Shown piece by piece: positions 47,001-56,899 of a DNA stretch of 64,000 bases. The notes under the pieces are model-generated. The model was given only the letters and a program-made list of their open reading frames with translations, did no database searches and was not told the DNA's origin. Source of the DNA: Leishmania mexicana MHOM/GT/2001/U1103 (Eukaryota; Euglenozoa; Kinetoplastea; Trypanosomatida; Trypanosomatidae); contig NC_018329.1 in NCBI RefSeq assembly GCF_000234665.1, positions 494,489 to 558,488 on the forward strand, written 5' to 3'. Position 1 is the stretch's first letter; the number at the start of each line of letters is the position of its first letter. The translations under genes and the position numbers were made by a program.

Positions 47001-48351
47001 CCGCTTATGTATTCGGTGTGGTGATCAACAGAGAAGTATCTGTGTGTGGGTGTGTGTGGCGGTCCAAGCCGCCGTACCAAGCAGTGCGTAATGGCAAAGA
47101 CAGCAGCGCAGGGCCACAAAAAAAAAACACGCACGCAACCCGCGCACTCGCGCAAGGCGAAAGAGGGCACCGCCGTGTGCTCAGGCAGAGTGCGGGGCTC
47201 GCCGGGCAAAACAACCGCCCCTTTGATTGTCTCTGGTGAGTGGGGAGAGCAGGAGATTTCTGACGCCGGGGGGCGGCGGGTGTGAGACGGGGATTCTAGC
47301 TGCTCCGTCACGCCCCTCGCCCAATGCACTGGGCGGGACAGGAAGCCCATCCACAACGAGGGAAGCCAGCAAGCACGAGAGAAGCGAAGCAGGAAAAGAT
47401 GGACAAAAGGGCAGGTCGACAAGGACGCCGAAAAAAAAAACAGCAAAAAGAGAGAAGGACGTGTGCCGGCGAACACCCGCCAGAGACTCCGCCCGCCTCC
47501 CACCCCTCCCACCGGCCCTGCCACAGGCCCCCACACCGCGTGGCGCCAAGCAGCCGTAGACACGCGTTGCGGCAACGCGCCGACCCAGTCAGCTCAGCGC
47601 GGCCTCCGCACCACACTCTCTGCCCACCCACCGCCGCCCCGCAAGGTCGCCCCACAGCCCCTCCCACCACGCCGCTCGCCACGTCGCGCATCCCTCGGGG
47701 CGTCTCGGGCTCCCCGCACCGGGAGGCGCTGGGGGCCGGGTGGGGTAGGCTCGGGTCATGCCGGCATACTGCCTACCATGTGGCTCGCGCAAGCACGCTC
47801 GCAGCCGCAGGCCTCCCCCCACGCGGCGCCGCCCACGACATGACCCGCCGACACTCGTAGCGATAAATCGCTCCGGCTTCGCTACGTCGTGGGTGTCTGA
47901 CCCTGGCACCACGAGGGGTGGTCCGGCCGTTGACAGGGATAGGGGGAGGGGCTGGCTGGCTTTCCCACAGAGAGGAAGAGGGGTGGGGCGCACTCGGTCA
48001 TGATGCACCACGCCCTGGGGCGGCCCCAACGCAGTCATCAGAACGTAGGATGGTGTGAGGAAAACGGGTAACCGTGACGCACCCTCGCAGTGGGTGGAAA
48101 AAGGGTGCGCTGCACCTTCGGATGCCTCCGTGAGGGTGTCCTTTTGTTTGTCTATGTGTGGGCGTGTTCTTAGTGGTTCAAAACCAGAGTGGGACAGGAA
48201 GCTGCAGACTCACGCGCACAGACACACACTCACTCCATATGACAACTCGACAGTCGGCGCAGGCATGGACGTACGCTCTCCCCCCATCCAGTCATGCCCC
48301 CATCCCTCACCCTCTCTTCGACGGGAGAAGACGCGGCGAGGGAGACAGTGC
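47001..48351. other. Intergenic region and presumed 3' UTR of the SF3a1-like gene
   Basis: No gene seen. It holds the right copy of the 223-bp direct repeat (47805-48026). The GC-rich DNA from about 47480 to 47804 may be the rest of the same element. A run of nine A lies at 47119-47127. Confidence 0.7.
47805..48026 (-). mobile_element. 223-bp direct repeat, right copy; candidate SIDER-type retroposon
   Basis: This copy matches 15073-15295 in the same orientation with scattered substitutions and small indels. It begins about 325 bp past the stop codon of the SF3a1-like gene, in its presumed 3' UTR. GC-rich sequence continues to about 47480, which would give the roughly 0.5 kb expected for a fuller SIDER element, while the left copy looks shorter. 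The SIDER label is inferred. Confidence 0.65.
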
Positions 48352-49539
48352 TCAACTTTGTCCCTGAGCCTCCCTCTGCCCGCCTCGCTCTCGCGGTCGT
48401 TTTCCGTTGCTCCCGGTGCCCTTCACCAGGGTGGAGCTCATATACACCGGTGCAAACGACGGCGACGCTGCACCAGGAGGGTGCAGCAGGGTGTTGGCAC
48501 GGGCAGTGGTTAGCCCGCCGCTTGCAGCGGCAGCAGGTGACACAGATGTAGGAGCCTCCGCTGCCGTCGCTCTGGGCTTGGACGTCGAGGTGAGCGCGGG
48601 TGAAATGAAATTCGCATTCGGTGCCGGGGCTATGCGCTGCTTCGAGGCTGCCGTCTCGGGCACCGGCCCATCCAGCTGCAAGTCGCTCAGCCGAAAGGTC
48701 TTGACCACCGAGAAAAGCGCCCACTGCAGGCGCCCGCGCAGCTCCTCATCCGTCAACAGCGCGGCTCGTCGGCGAGCCAGGGCCGCCTTGGCATACCTCT
48801 TCTTCTCCTCGCAAACTGTGTCCAGTAGGTACGATTGCGACTCCAAGTTCTCCAGCCGCGTCTCAGTCTCCTCCTCATCAAAGGTCAAGATGCGACGGTA
48901 GGACTCGACGAGCTTGCGGAACATGTCGTGCCGCACGTCGTCCTCGTGGAGAAAGTGGAACATGGGGTTGTGCCGCTGCTTGCCCTGCACGGCAGCAAGG
49001 AACTTGTCGCCGTACTTGGCGGTGTATTGAGCTGTCGTCGACAGCACGTCCATCAACAGCGCCGTCACATCCACGGTGCCGGCCTTCCGGTCCAGAGAGT
49101 AGTGGTTCGGAAACGGATCCTCGAGGTATCGACGAGCCTCTGCCTCAGCCTGACGCAGCAACTCCTCGCGCTGCGGGTCACTCTTGTCGCCGGCGGTACC
49201 GCCCATCGTGCGAGTGATGGTGCCGGCCTTCATCGTCGTCGCCGCCCCCTTATCGCTGCCTGCCGCGCCGTCTTTGTCCTTGCGCTCACCCGGCTTCTGC
49301 GGCCGCAGCTCCGGGTGCTGGCGAAACTCTGTCAGCTTGCTAAGAAAGTAGGGGTAAAATATGTGCGACGTGTCCACGAAAAGGAACTGATTGCGCTTGC
49401 TCGAGGCGAGCAGCTTAGCCACCATCTCATCCGCCTTGCGCCGGTCCAAGGCACTGAGCCGCGCGGCGAAGGCATCCACCTTCTCCCGCAGCTCCGGGCC
49501 TGGGGTGACGATCGTCGGAAGCGCCTCCTCGTTCTCCAT
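48352..49539 (-). CDS. SF3a subunit 1-like splicing factor with two SURP domains
   Basis: Encodes 395 residues from the ATG at 49537-49539 (MENEEALPTIVTPG); the open frame upstream has only a GTG. The first SURP module is at about residues 17-76, with KRNQFLFVDTSHIFYPYFLSKL, and the second at about 158-218, with RHNPMFHFLHEDDVRHDMFRKL; both keep the F-x-F-L and following aromatic pattern. Two SURP modules separated by about 80 residues are typical of SF3A1 (SF3a120/Prp21), a U2 snRNP protein that helps recognise the branch site. Trypanosomatids need U2 for trans-splicing every mRNA. The protein is half the length of human SF3A1 (793) and lacks a visible C-terminal ubiquitin-like domain. The C-terminal third is Ala/Pro/Thr-rich and likely disordered. 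Confidence 0.85.
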   Translation of the reverse strand: MENEEALPTIVTPGPELREKVDAFAARLSALDRRKADEMVAKLLASSKRNQFLFVDTSHIFYPYFLSKLTEFRQHPELRPQKPGERKDKDGAAGSDKGAATTMKAGTITRTMGGTAGDKSDPQREELLRQAEAEARRYLEDPFPNHYSLDRKAGTVDVTALLMDVLSTTAQYTAKYGDKFLAAVQGKQRHNPMFHFLHEDDVRHDMFRKLVESYRRILTFDEEETETRLENLESQSYLLDTVCEEKKRYAKAALARRRAALLTDEELRGRLQWALFSVVKTFRLSDLQLDGPVPETAASKQRIAPAPNANFISPALTSTSKPRATAAEAPTSVSPAAAASGGLTTARANTLLHPPGAASPSFAPVYMSSTLVKGTGSNGKRPRERGGQREAQGQS

Positions 49540-50766
49540 CGTTCCCTGTCGATCGAGCTGGTTGTGTGCTGTGCGACGCTCACCGGTGGTAGAGAAAAAG
49601 GGAAAGAAGAGAGGCGCACGCACCTGCCGAGGGGAGAGGGCGAAGGGGGGGTACTGGGGAGTCACGCACCGAGGGAAGGGGGTGGAACAGATCGTGAGAT
49701 GCTCGAGAACCGCTCTGGGGGAGGGGGAAAAAACACACGCGAGAACAGCTTCCGCTTATCCTCTCTCTGAGAACACACACAACCACACACGCACACCTCC
49801 CGCTGTGCGCGTCGGATGAGGCAAACGGGACGAGACGTCCACCGCGGCAAAGGAGCAGCAAGAAGCGCAGGCGCACTCACCTCTGCTGACGACGGTGGTG
49901 GTGGTGGTGTCTGCGACGTCTCACAGCCTCCCCGAGGATGATGGACGTGTACGTGCACGTGTGTATGTATATATGTGTCTGTCTGTCTGTGTGTGTGTGT
50001 GAATGGGACGGGAGGCAGCAGCCAATAGGAAGGAAGGAAGGAGGGGAGAGGGGAGAAGAGCAGGGGCCCGCAGAGGAGCAGGCAGCGCACGGGAGGAGAG
50101 GATGAGCGGGTGGAAGAGATGCCCCATCCTCTCTTCCACATCGGAAGCGAAAATAGGGCCGTCGGCACACCCCGCACACCACACACACGCATCGTGAGTT
50201 GCCATATTTCCCTGACGTTGATGGGGAGTTGGCAGGGTGGCGGGAGGCACCGCATATGATACTGGGCACGGGGGAGAAGCTGCGCGCCTGTGCACACACG
50301 AGGCACAAGTGGGGAGAGAGAGAGCTCAGTAAGGTGGCCTTTTTTTTTCTCGTTGGTGTTCTTCAGTTCCATGACGTGCATACCCACCTATGTGGGCACG
50401 GCACAGGAGGGGGTAGAGGGCAGAGAAGGACGGACAGCGGTGCTAGCGCTGTCACGAGTTCCATAGTCTACCGCTCCTCCAAAGCGGCACTCCTCCTCCC
50501 CGTCATGCGCGACGAAACCCCTCCCCATGGAGAGAGAGCAGCGATGACAGCAGCGGTTGCGTCGCGATGGCTGTGCAGGCGCTGTGCACTCGGTATGCAG
50601 ACGTCCTCCGCTTTCTGCGGAGGCCCCTCCTGATTATCTTTCCTGCTCGCCACTATGTCGCGCTGCATGTGCAAACTTTGTGACGATGTATGACCCAACA
50701 CCGAACCCACGACGCAAGGCCTCAACACCGCGCACCTGTCGTCGTCTCTCACACTTCCACCTCACC
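49540..50766. other. Intergenic region between POLD2 and the SF3a1-like gene
   Basis: No gene seen. It includes the SF3a1-like splice acceptor, a GT run near 49988-50001, and plus-strand purine-rich DNA at 50030-50110. Confidence 0.65.
49569..49612 (-). promoter_or_regulatory. Candidate spliced-leader acceptor for the SF3a1-like gene
   Basis: The coding strand shows CTCTTCTTTCCCTTTTTCTC followed after about 20 nt by CACAG, with the AG at 49569-49570. The ATG lies 30 nt further on. Confidence 0.5.
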
Positions 50767-52545
50767 TCACGGCACCGAGAAGGTCACGACACTCGTCTCC
50801 AGCGTTGATGAGTTCACATCCACCAGCACCAGCGCCCCAGAGCGGGCAAAGGACGGCACGCAGATCAAGCGCACGCCAGCCTCTGCACGGACAGCCTTGT
50901 TCTCCTCGTCCTTCGCAAACGCGGCGCTCGGCTTCTCCTTCGATCGCACTGATAGCGAAGCTGGAGCTGTGAAGCTGCGGTGAGTCTCTTCGTGCAGCTC
51001 CTCCAGCGTTGCGTAGCGCGTCTCGAACTGCGGCTGATCGCACGCCACAACGCAATGCGGCGTGTGATGAAACAGGAAAGGATCTTGGTTGCAGAACGGG
51101 TAACTAAAGAGCGTGTTGGGGGCCGTCGGGCAGGCGCAGCCAGACACCACCACCATACACATGGTGTCCAGCCGCGTCGGAAAGCGTGACTCGCGGGCCA
51201 CGTCGTTTATGTTCTGCCCGGACGTCACGAAGAAATTGACACCGTCGGCTACCTCAGCCTTGTGTTTCTTCGCCTCCGACTCCACGCACTCCTCGCTCCT
51301 CACCTCCACCTCGGCAGTGACCGCGGCGGGCGGTTGTGCAGTGAAGCAGAACGGATTCGAGACGAGTCGCAGCGTGGAGTGCTTGCCAGCTTTGGGGAGC
51401 AGCAAGGGATGCAGCGGCTGCTGCGGCTGAAACGCATTGGACATGTCGTTGGCGCCCGGCATCAGCTCCACCTCCACGGTGCGCACAACGCGCTCCAGTA
51501 GCGTGTCCAGCTGCCGCATTAGCGCGGCGGAGGTGACCGTGCTAGCCTGTGCCTTGTCATCGTTCAGCCGCACGTGGTCAGACGGATCGAGCTTCACCTT
51601 CTTCTTGAGCTTCAGCTCGTCGGTGGGGGCAATACTGTCGCCGCCAATCACCAGTCGCGAGACGCACTTCGCCTTGGCTCGCAAGGAGGCGTTGCCCGTG
51701 TTGCCGCACAGGAACTCCATCAACAGCTCCAGCGAGGCCCGCGCGCGAGCCCCAGCAGCCTGCTCCTCCTTGCCACTGCCACGCGGGATGTTGATGTTCA
51801 GTCCGCTCACAAAGGCTATGTAGCACGGGCTTGCGGTCCGAATCAGCGGGCGCGGGACAAACGTGAAGCCCAAGTCTCCGCTGAAGGCGTAGCGAAGCAC
51901 CTTAATGCAGCCATTGGGGAGAAGGGTACCGTAGACGCCCAGCACGATCCCGGTACAAAAGCGCTCGGCATCGAGTCCCTGCAGCAGAACACGCCCGCTG
52001 CTGTCTTCCAGCATCAGCTCATCGGCGCTGTTGCACACGCTGTAGTGCTCATCGGTGGCGGCAAGCGTTTGCCCGTCGTTGCTCACATCCTCTTCGGCCT
52101 CATTGCCGCGGTGCATTACAGCGGCTGCAGCATCCCCAGATCTGTCGAGAGGCGCGGTCTCTACGACGCCACTCACCTCATCGTTGTCGTCATCGCCAGC
52201 GTCGATGCGGACGAGCTCACTCTGATACTCGTCAAGGAAGCGGGGCAGCAGCTTCATGTTCTTGTACACAATGCCGACGCACACAGCTGGCACGCCGGGT
52301 TGCAGCTCAAGCACGCGCCAAGGCTTCATGACGCCGGCCTCTGGACCATACATTGGGTCCTCCCGCACAATGCGCTGGATGGCATGCAGAGCAGACGCGT
52401 ATTGCGCCCCCATTCGGCATCGGTACATGGGTGCATACTGCTGCGTGAACTCCAGAGAACAAAGAAGGAAGCGCTGATGGGTACGTACGATGGGGCACGC
52501 GCTGCGTGTCTCCACAGCCACAGCAGAAGACCCGTTACTGGTCAT
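50767..52545 (-). CDS. POLD2: DNA polymerase delta small (B) subunit
   Basis: Encodes 592 residues from an ATG at 52543-52545. An OB-fold region (LMLEDSSGRVLLQGL, then FCTGIVLGVYGTLLPNGCIKV) is followed by the inactive calcineurin-like phosphoesterase core (YIAFVSGLNI, RLVIGGDSI, VELMPGANDMSN, NPFCF, FFVTSGQNINDV) and the C-terminal strand (FHHTPHCVVACDQPQFET). The order and the phrases V-x-L-M-P-G-x-x-D and T-S-G-Q-N-I-x-D are typical of POLD2/p50. It is a non-catalytic bridge between the polymerase delta catalytic subunit and other subunits in nuclear DNA replication. It is longer than human POLD2 (469) because of acidic inserts, for example around residues 95-160. The identification is strong. 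Confidence 0.93.
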   Translation of the reverse strand: MTSNGSSAVAVETRSACPIVRTHQRFLLCSLEFTQQYAPMYRCRMGAQYASALHAIQRIVREDPMYGPEAGVMKPWRVLELQPGVPAVCVGIVYKNMKLLPRFLDEYQSELVRIDAGDDDNDEVSGVVETAPLDRSGDAAAAVMHRGNEAEEDVSNDGQTLAATDEHYSVCNSADELMLEDSSGRVLLQGLDAERFCTGIVLGVYGTLLPNGCIKVLRYAFSGDLGFTFVPRPLIRTASPCYIAFVSGLNINIPRGSGKEEQAAGARARASLELLMEFLCGNTGNASLRAKAKCVSRLVIGGDSIAPTDELKLKKKVKLDPSDHVRLNDDKAQASTVTSAALMRQLDTLLERVVRTVEVELMPGANDMSNAFQPQQPLHPLLLPKAGKHSTLRLVSNPFCFTAQPPAAVTAEVEVRSEECVESEAKKHKAEVADGVNFFVTSGQNINDVARESRFPTRLDTMCMVVVSGCACPTAPNTLFSYPFCNQDPFLFHHTPHCVVACDQPQFETRYATLEELHEETHRSFTAPASLSVRSKEKPSAAFAKDEENKAVRAEAGVRLICVPSFARSGALVLVDVNSSTLETSVVTFSVP

Positions 52546-52632
52546 GACTGACTCTCTTCCTCTCGCCAGCGCCTTCTATTGCCGTGTGTTCTATGTGTAC
52601 GTGTGGCCCCGCGTACGCATCTATCGTTCTCC

Positions 52633-52675
52633 CTGTGACGTGGGTGTATGTGTGTTTGGGGAAGAAAGGGGGGGA
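52633..52675 (-). promoter_or_regulatory. Candidate spliced-leader acceptor for POLD2
   Basis: The coding strand shows CCCCCCCTTTCTTCCCC, then a short A/C-rich stretch ending in CACAG (AG at 52633-52634), giving a 5' UTR of about 87 nt. Confidence 0.5.
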
Positions 52676-54070
52676 TGTGCGTGCGAGTGAGCGCTGCGTG
52701 CGACTCGATGCGCTCTTGCAGACCGCGCCTAATCCCTCCCGTATACCGATTGTTTTTCGAGTTTTGATCCGTCAGCGTGTTGATCGCGCGCAGGCAGTGG
52801 CGTGTCATGCTGAGTGGCGGCGCGTAACGTTCCAGAAACAGGGGAGAAAGAGAGGGACAATACAGATTTAGAGAGCGTGCGCGCGCGTGCGTGCGTTTGT
52901 GAGAGAGAGTCAGAGTACCTCAGAGGCGGCGCTTGAACTGCAAACCGGCAGAGAAAGGCGTCAAGGTTACTCCTGCAGTGACCTGTCCCTCGCTCCATCA
53001 GGCGAGGATGGGGCAAAGCGAGAGTCGGCAAGCGGGTACGCACACACACCTCGTGTCGCTGTGCCCCCTCCTCCTCCTCCTCGCCAAGTCTGCCCAGGCC
53101 TCTGCGTGTAGGTTTCGTTTCCTTTTGACGCGCTCGCTCTTCCGCTCGTGCACAAGAAGCACCACGGTCAGACCAAATTAAGGAGGGGTGCAACGCGAGG
53201 TGGGAAGCAGGTGGGGAGGGAGAGGGTTCCAGCTGCGCCGCTTCAGGTGACGACGTGCCGCAGCACAAAAGAGAGAAACTGCGCGTGCACAGAGTGCAAA
53301 GACCCCACACACACACACTTCGTACCCGCACTGTCGATCAAAACAGAAAAAAACGAACGCTGGCAAGAGCAGCTGCTGGAGAAGATGCGCGATGCCTCGA
53401 GCGACGCCACCCACTTGCCCCCTCACCTTGCCAGCGTGAAATGTGCAGGCCATTTCGCTTCTGGTTTTTGGGGGGTGCCTTTGTGTTGCTGTTTCTTAAA
53501 TATCCCTTTGTTTCTTTCACCTTATCTGTTATCTGTCAGGTTCCACGTGCACGTCGGTGCGGATGCGAGTGTGGGCGATCATGTAGAGGCCAATGGCCCG
53601 GTGCGGCATGGGGATGGAGGGGCATCAACGGTGGTTATAGTAGAGATAATCGAAAAAAAGCGGAGAATGACCGAGCCATACTTATTCCGTGTCGCCTGCC
53701 TCCTACACAGCCTTATACTCTTCAATCTACGCACCTTCTCGGCATCTTCGCTTTTATCGCGCCCCGAGTAGCCGACGCGTATGCATTCGCCTTCGAAAGA
53801 GCCGCAACATGGTGCGCAAGAGGGAGCGCCGCAGGCGAACGTGAGCCCCACCGCGCGAAGGCATCGACCAAGAGAGGTTGTGCGGTGAAGAGAATAAAAA
53901 AGAAAAAAGCGGTCGAGCCGCTCTTCTCTTCGCGCACTATGTGGAGAGCTGCCACAAACGTTAAAGGAGCCGCATACCATGACGCTCACTCACAATCCAG
54001 AAGACACACACACACACACACACATGCAGGTGGCCTGAGTTCCCTTAGAACACACACACACACACACACA

Positions 54071-54090
54071 CGTATATATATATATATACG
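54071..54090. repeat. 20-bp perfect TA palindrome beside a CA run
   Basis: CG, then TA repeated eight times, then CG: the segment equals its own reverse complement and follows directly after a CA run. It is expected to lie in the Ran 3' UTR or spacer. Confidence 0.9.
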
Positions 54091-54665
54091 AACACAGTGC
54101 GGAAAAAAGAGACGCACACACGCGCCCACGCCGCCACAAGCGACACAGAACCACCACCGCTACCACCCCTACTAAAAGAAAAAGAAGACAGACAGAGAAG
54201 GGGACACATGGACGTCATTTCCCACCCAAAAAAAAAAACAATAGAAAGAGAGAAAGAGACATGTGCGTGTGCGTGTGCGTGTCTTTGCATCGCCCACCCC
54301 CTTTTTTTCCGCCTCCGTTGCAATGCACTTTTCCATGCGCGTGTGTGCCGGCGCTCCGCTTCCCCCGTCGCCTCCATCTCGCTCTTTTTTGTTTCGTTTT
54401 CCCCCTTTGTTGTCGTTGTTCCGGTTTCTGTTGTTGTTGGGGGGGCGGCTTCGGAAGGGCAAAAAAAGAAAAAAGGAAAGACGAAGACAGCCAGGCAGAG
54501 AGCCCTGCCCAACACATGCGCAGGGGGTTGGAACACTAACGAACAAAGTCCAGTAGAGAGAGAGAGAACGAAGAGAAAGCGCGCGCGAGTGGGCGAGTGA
54601 GCAAGGCGCGCGTGCACACTAAGAGGGAGGGGAGGGGGAGGACGAAGAACGACAGCGCCCGGATA

Positions 54666-55316
54666 TCACTCGTCATCGCCCATGGGCAGCGGCGCGTTCG
54701 CCATGGCCTGCTGCTCCGCCTCCAGCGCGGCCACCTGCTCTGCCGTGAGAGCAACCACATCTGTGTCCAGCATCGGCACCTCCACCAGCATCAGCTCGGG
54801 ATCGTTGGCGAGCTTCTTCGCCAGCCACACGAACGGCTTCTCGAAGTTGTAGTTCGACTTGGCCGAGATATCGTAGTACTGCAGGCCCTTCTTGCGGTGG
54901 AAGGTGATCATCTTCGCCTTAACCTGACGGTCCGCGCAGTCTACCTTGTTGCCTACCAAGACGATGGGAATGTTGTCGCAGACGCGCGTGATATCTCGGT
55001 ACCAGTTCGGCACGTTCTTGTACGTGTTGCGGCTCGTGACGTCAAACATGATGATGGCGCACTGGCCTTCCACGTAGTAGCCATCGCGCAGACCACCGAA
55101 CTTCTCCTGCCCGGCAGTATCCCAGCAGTTGAAGCAGATCTTGCCACGGTTCGTGTGAAAGGTCAGCGGGTGCACATCGACACCAACGGTGGCGACGTAG
55201 CGCTTCTCGAACTCGCCGGTCAGGTGACGCTTCACGAAAGTCGTCTTACCCGTGCCACCATCGCCGACCAGGATCAGCTTGAAGCTGGCAACGCAGTCCG
55301 AGGGTGCCTGTTGCAT
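54666..55316 (-). CDS. RAN: Ran GTPase (nuclear transport)
   Basis: Encodes 216 residues from the ATG at 55314-55316 ([15 protein letters not shown]), the length of human Ran. The nucleotide-binding motifs are intact: P-loop GDGGTGKT (18-25), switch I with Thr43, G3 [10 protein letters not shown] with the catalytic Gln70, G4 NKVD (123-126) and G5 [12 protein letters not shown]. Long blocks are close to human Ran, such as [18 protein letters not shown] and [10 protein letters not shown]. Ran with GTP or GDP gives direction to nuclear import and export and acts in mitosis. The C-terminus ends in a shorter acidic tail (MGDDE) than the DEDDDL of animals. The open frame upstream is read as 5' UTR because an acceptor lies at 55370-55371. 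The identification is secure. Confidence 0.98.
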   Translation of the reverse strand: MQQAPSDCVASFKLILVGDGGTGKTTFVKRHLTGEFEKRYVATVGVDVHPLTFHTNRGKICFNCWDTAGQEKFGGLRDGYYVEGQCAIIMFDVTSRNTYKNVPNWYRDITRVCDNIPIVLVGNKVDCADRQVKAKMITFHRKKGLQYYDISAKSNYNFEKPFVWLAKKLANDPELMLVEVPMLDTDVVALTAEQVAALEAEQQAMANAPLPMGDDE

Positions 55317-55369
55317 GATGGCCAAGTCGGGTACAAAGAGGAAAAAAGCGGGTAAAAGCTCGCGTGACA

Positions 55370-55387
55370 CTGGAGAAGGCGAGGGCG
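55370..55387 (-). promoter_or_regulatory. Candidate spliced-leader acceptor for Ran
   Basis: The coding strand reads CTCGCCTTCTCCAG with the AG at 55370-55371, 54 nt before the Ran ATG. A second pyrimidine tract lies between this site and the ATG but has no AG after it. Confidence 0.5.
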
Positions 55388-56247
55388 CCGAAGAAACGAT
55401 CTATATGAATGCCGACCCCAAACAGGAAACAAAAGGCGGCGTCTGTTGCAGGGACAACGTGGACGAATCCAGCGATGGAGGATAGACTTAGCTTTGTATG
55501 GCAGACTTTTCTATCGACGGCACCCGAGCAGTGGGAGGGGGGAAATGGAGACAGGGAATGAGGACGAAGAGCAGGGCGTGTGGTGGAATAGGGGACGCAC
55601 ACGCGCGCAACGGCACAAACACAAGTGTGTGCAGAGAGTCCAAGAGGTGAGAAGGATATTCCGGGGGACTCATAGAAAACAAACAGAGGGAAGGGGCGGA
55701 TAGAGAGGAGGGGGGTCGCGGCAGCGGTGACCCTTTCTTGGGGGAGGGGGGATGTGGCTCGCACACACACACACACCTTGAATCGATGTGCCCGCATTTC
55801 CCGTACGCCTCCACCATCAGGGGATGGAGGTAGGGAGGAGGATCGGCACTGACACTGCATCTTCTCCTCGGACATCAAGCGGACAGACAGGAGCATCGAC
55901 GGTTTCATGTGCTTCTTTTTCTCTCTGGGTCGCATGGGTGGAGAGGAAGAAGTACGAGGGCAGGGGGAGGACGGGTGGGCGTGCGTGTTGGAGCGTGTCA
56001 CCCTCTCCCCTCATTTGTTCTTGTTTCTTTGCTTTCGATGTTCAGGAAAGGAGAAAGGGGGTAAATATCACACACATATGCGCACACACACACCCGCCCA
56101 CACACATTCAAACACCGAAGCAGACTGGCAGGAACACTCCAGTGCGTTTGTGCGTGAGAGGGGGATTTGGGGGAGAAGGAGACGGGAGGGGAGTGGAAAA
56201 TGGGGCCCAAAGAGGAGGAGGAGAAAGGGCTGGTGTCCACACCATGT

Positions 56248-56257
56248 GTCTGTGTGT

Positions 56258-56291
<34 letters not shown>
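56248..56291. repeat. GT dinucleotide tract
   Basis: About 44 bp of nearly uninterrupted GT units (a few TC interruptions), the longest such run noted. It lies in the presumed 3' UTR of IFT38 or the spacer after it. Confidence 0.85.
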
Positions 56292-56293
<2 letters not shown>

Positions 56294-56899
56294 CATCATA
56301 CGAGAGAGTTGGAGAGGACTCAAACCTGAAATCCTACAAAAAAAAGAACGTGGAGGAAGACCACAATGATCGCCCTCTATAGAACATCGGTCAACGCAGC
56401 ATGCGCCATGTGTGTGCTGTGGCTTGATCACGCAGGGAGTAAGAGGGAAAAGCGGGGCGTGGTGACAGCATGCCTTGATCTTCCATTACTTCTTGAGCTC
56501 ATCGTTACAGTCTCTCTCCTGTCACCTGCCCACGCCGGCCCCAAGAGGCAGCCACAGAGAGAGAGATGCGGTGCGCATCAGAGCGAGGGATACAAGGGAC
56601 CCGTGGCTTGAAAACACACAGGATCAACAAGGAGAAGGCGCAGCGCACACCATCCATCAAACAGGGCGCGCAGCACGCACACACAGCGACAGCCCTACAC
56701 ACAAGCACATGCTGCACTCGCCCCCTCCAACCGCGCAAACTGTCCAGCGCCTGTGCAGAGCCCATCCGTGTCCGGCACATACAAACGTGTACCAGTAGGC
56801 CTAATCAGTGCCGTGGGACTGCCCACAGTGAGCGTCTGCTCGGCCGCGTGTCTTCGGGTGCACAGGTCATCGCAAAAGCGCAGCAGCTGCAGTATACAT

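Larger units (their letters stand above)
52546..54665. other. Intergenic region and presumed long 3' UTR of Ran
   Basis: A 2.1-kb stretch with no credible gene. It holds the POLD2 splice acceptor, CA runs at 54005-54023 and 54051-54070, a 20-bp TA palindrome (54071-54090), A-runs at 54229-54238 and T-runs near 54302-54308. Confidence 0.7.
55317..56899. other. Intergenic region between IFT38 and Ran
   Basis: No gene seen. It contains the Ran splice acceptor, plus-strand purine-rich DNA at 55530-55740, a CA run at 56070-56100 and a long GT run at 56248-56291. Confidence 0.7.

Noticed and set aside
48835..49770. 311-codon plus-strand open frame
   Set aside because: Antisense to the SF3a1-like gene and running into its spacer; a shadow frame.
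51574..52551. 325-codon plus-strand open frame
   Set aside because: Antisense to the clearly recognised POLD2 gene. No independent protein pattern was seen.
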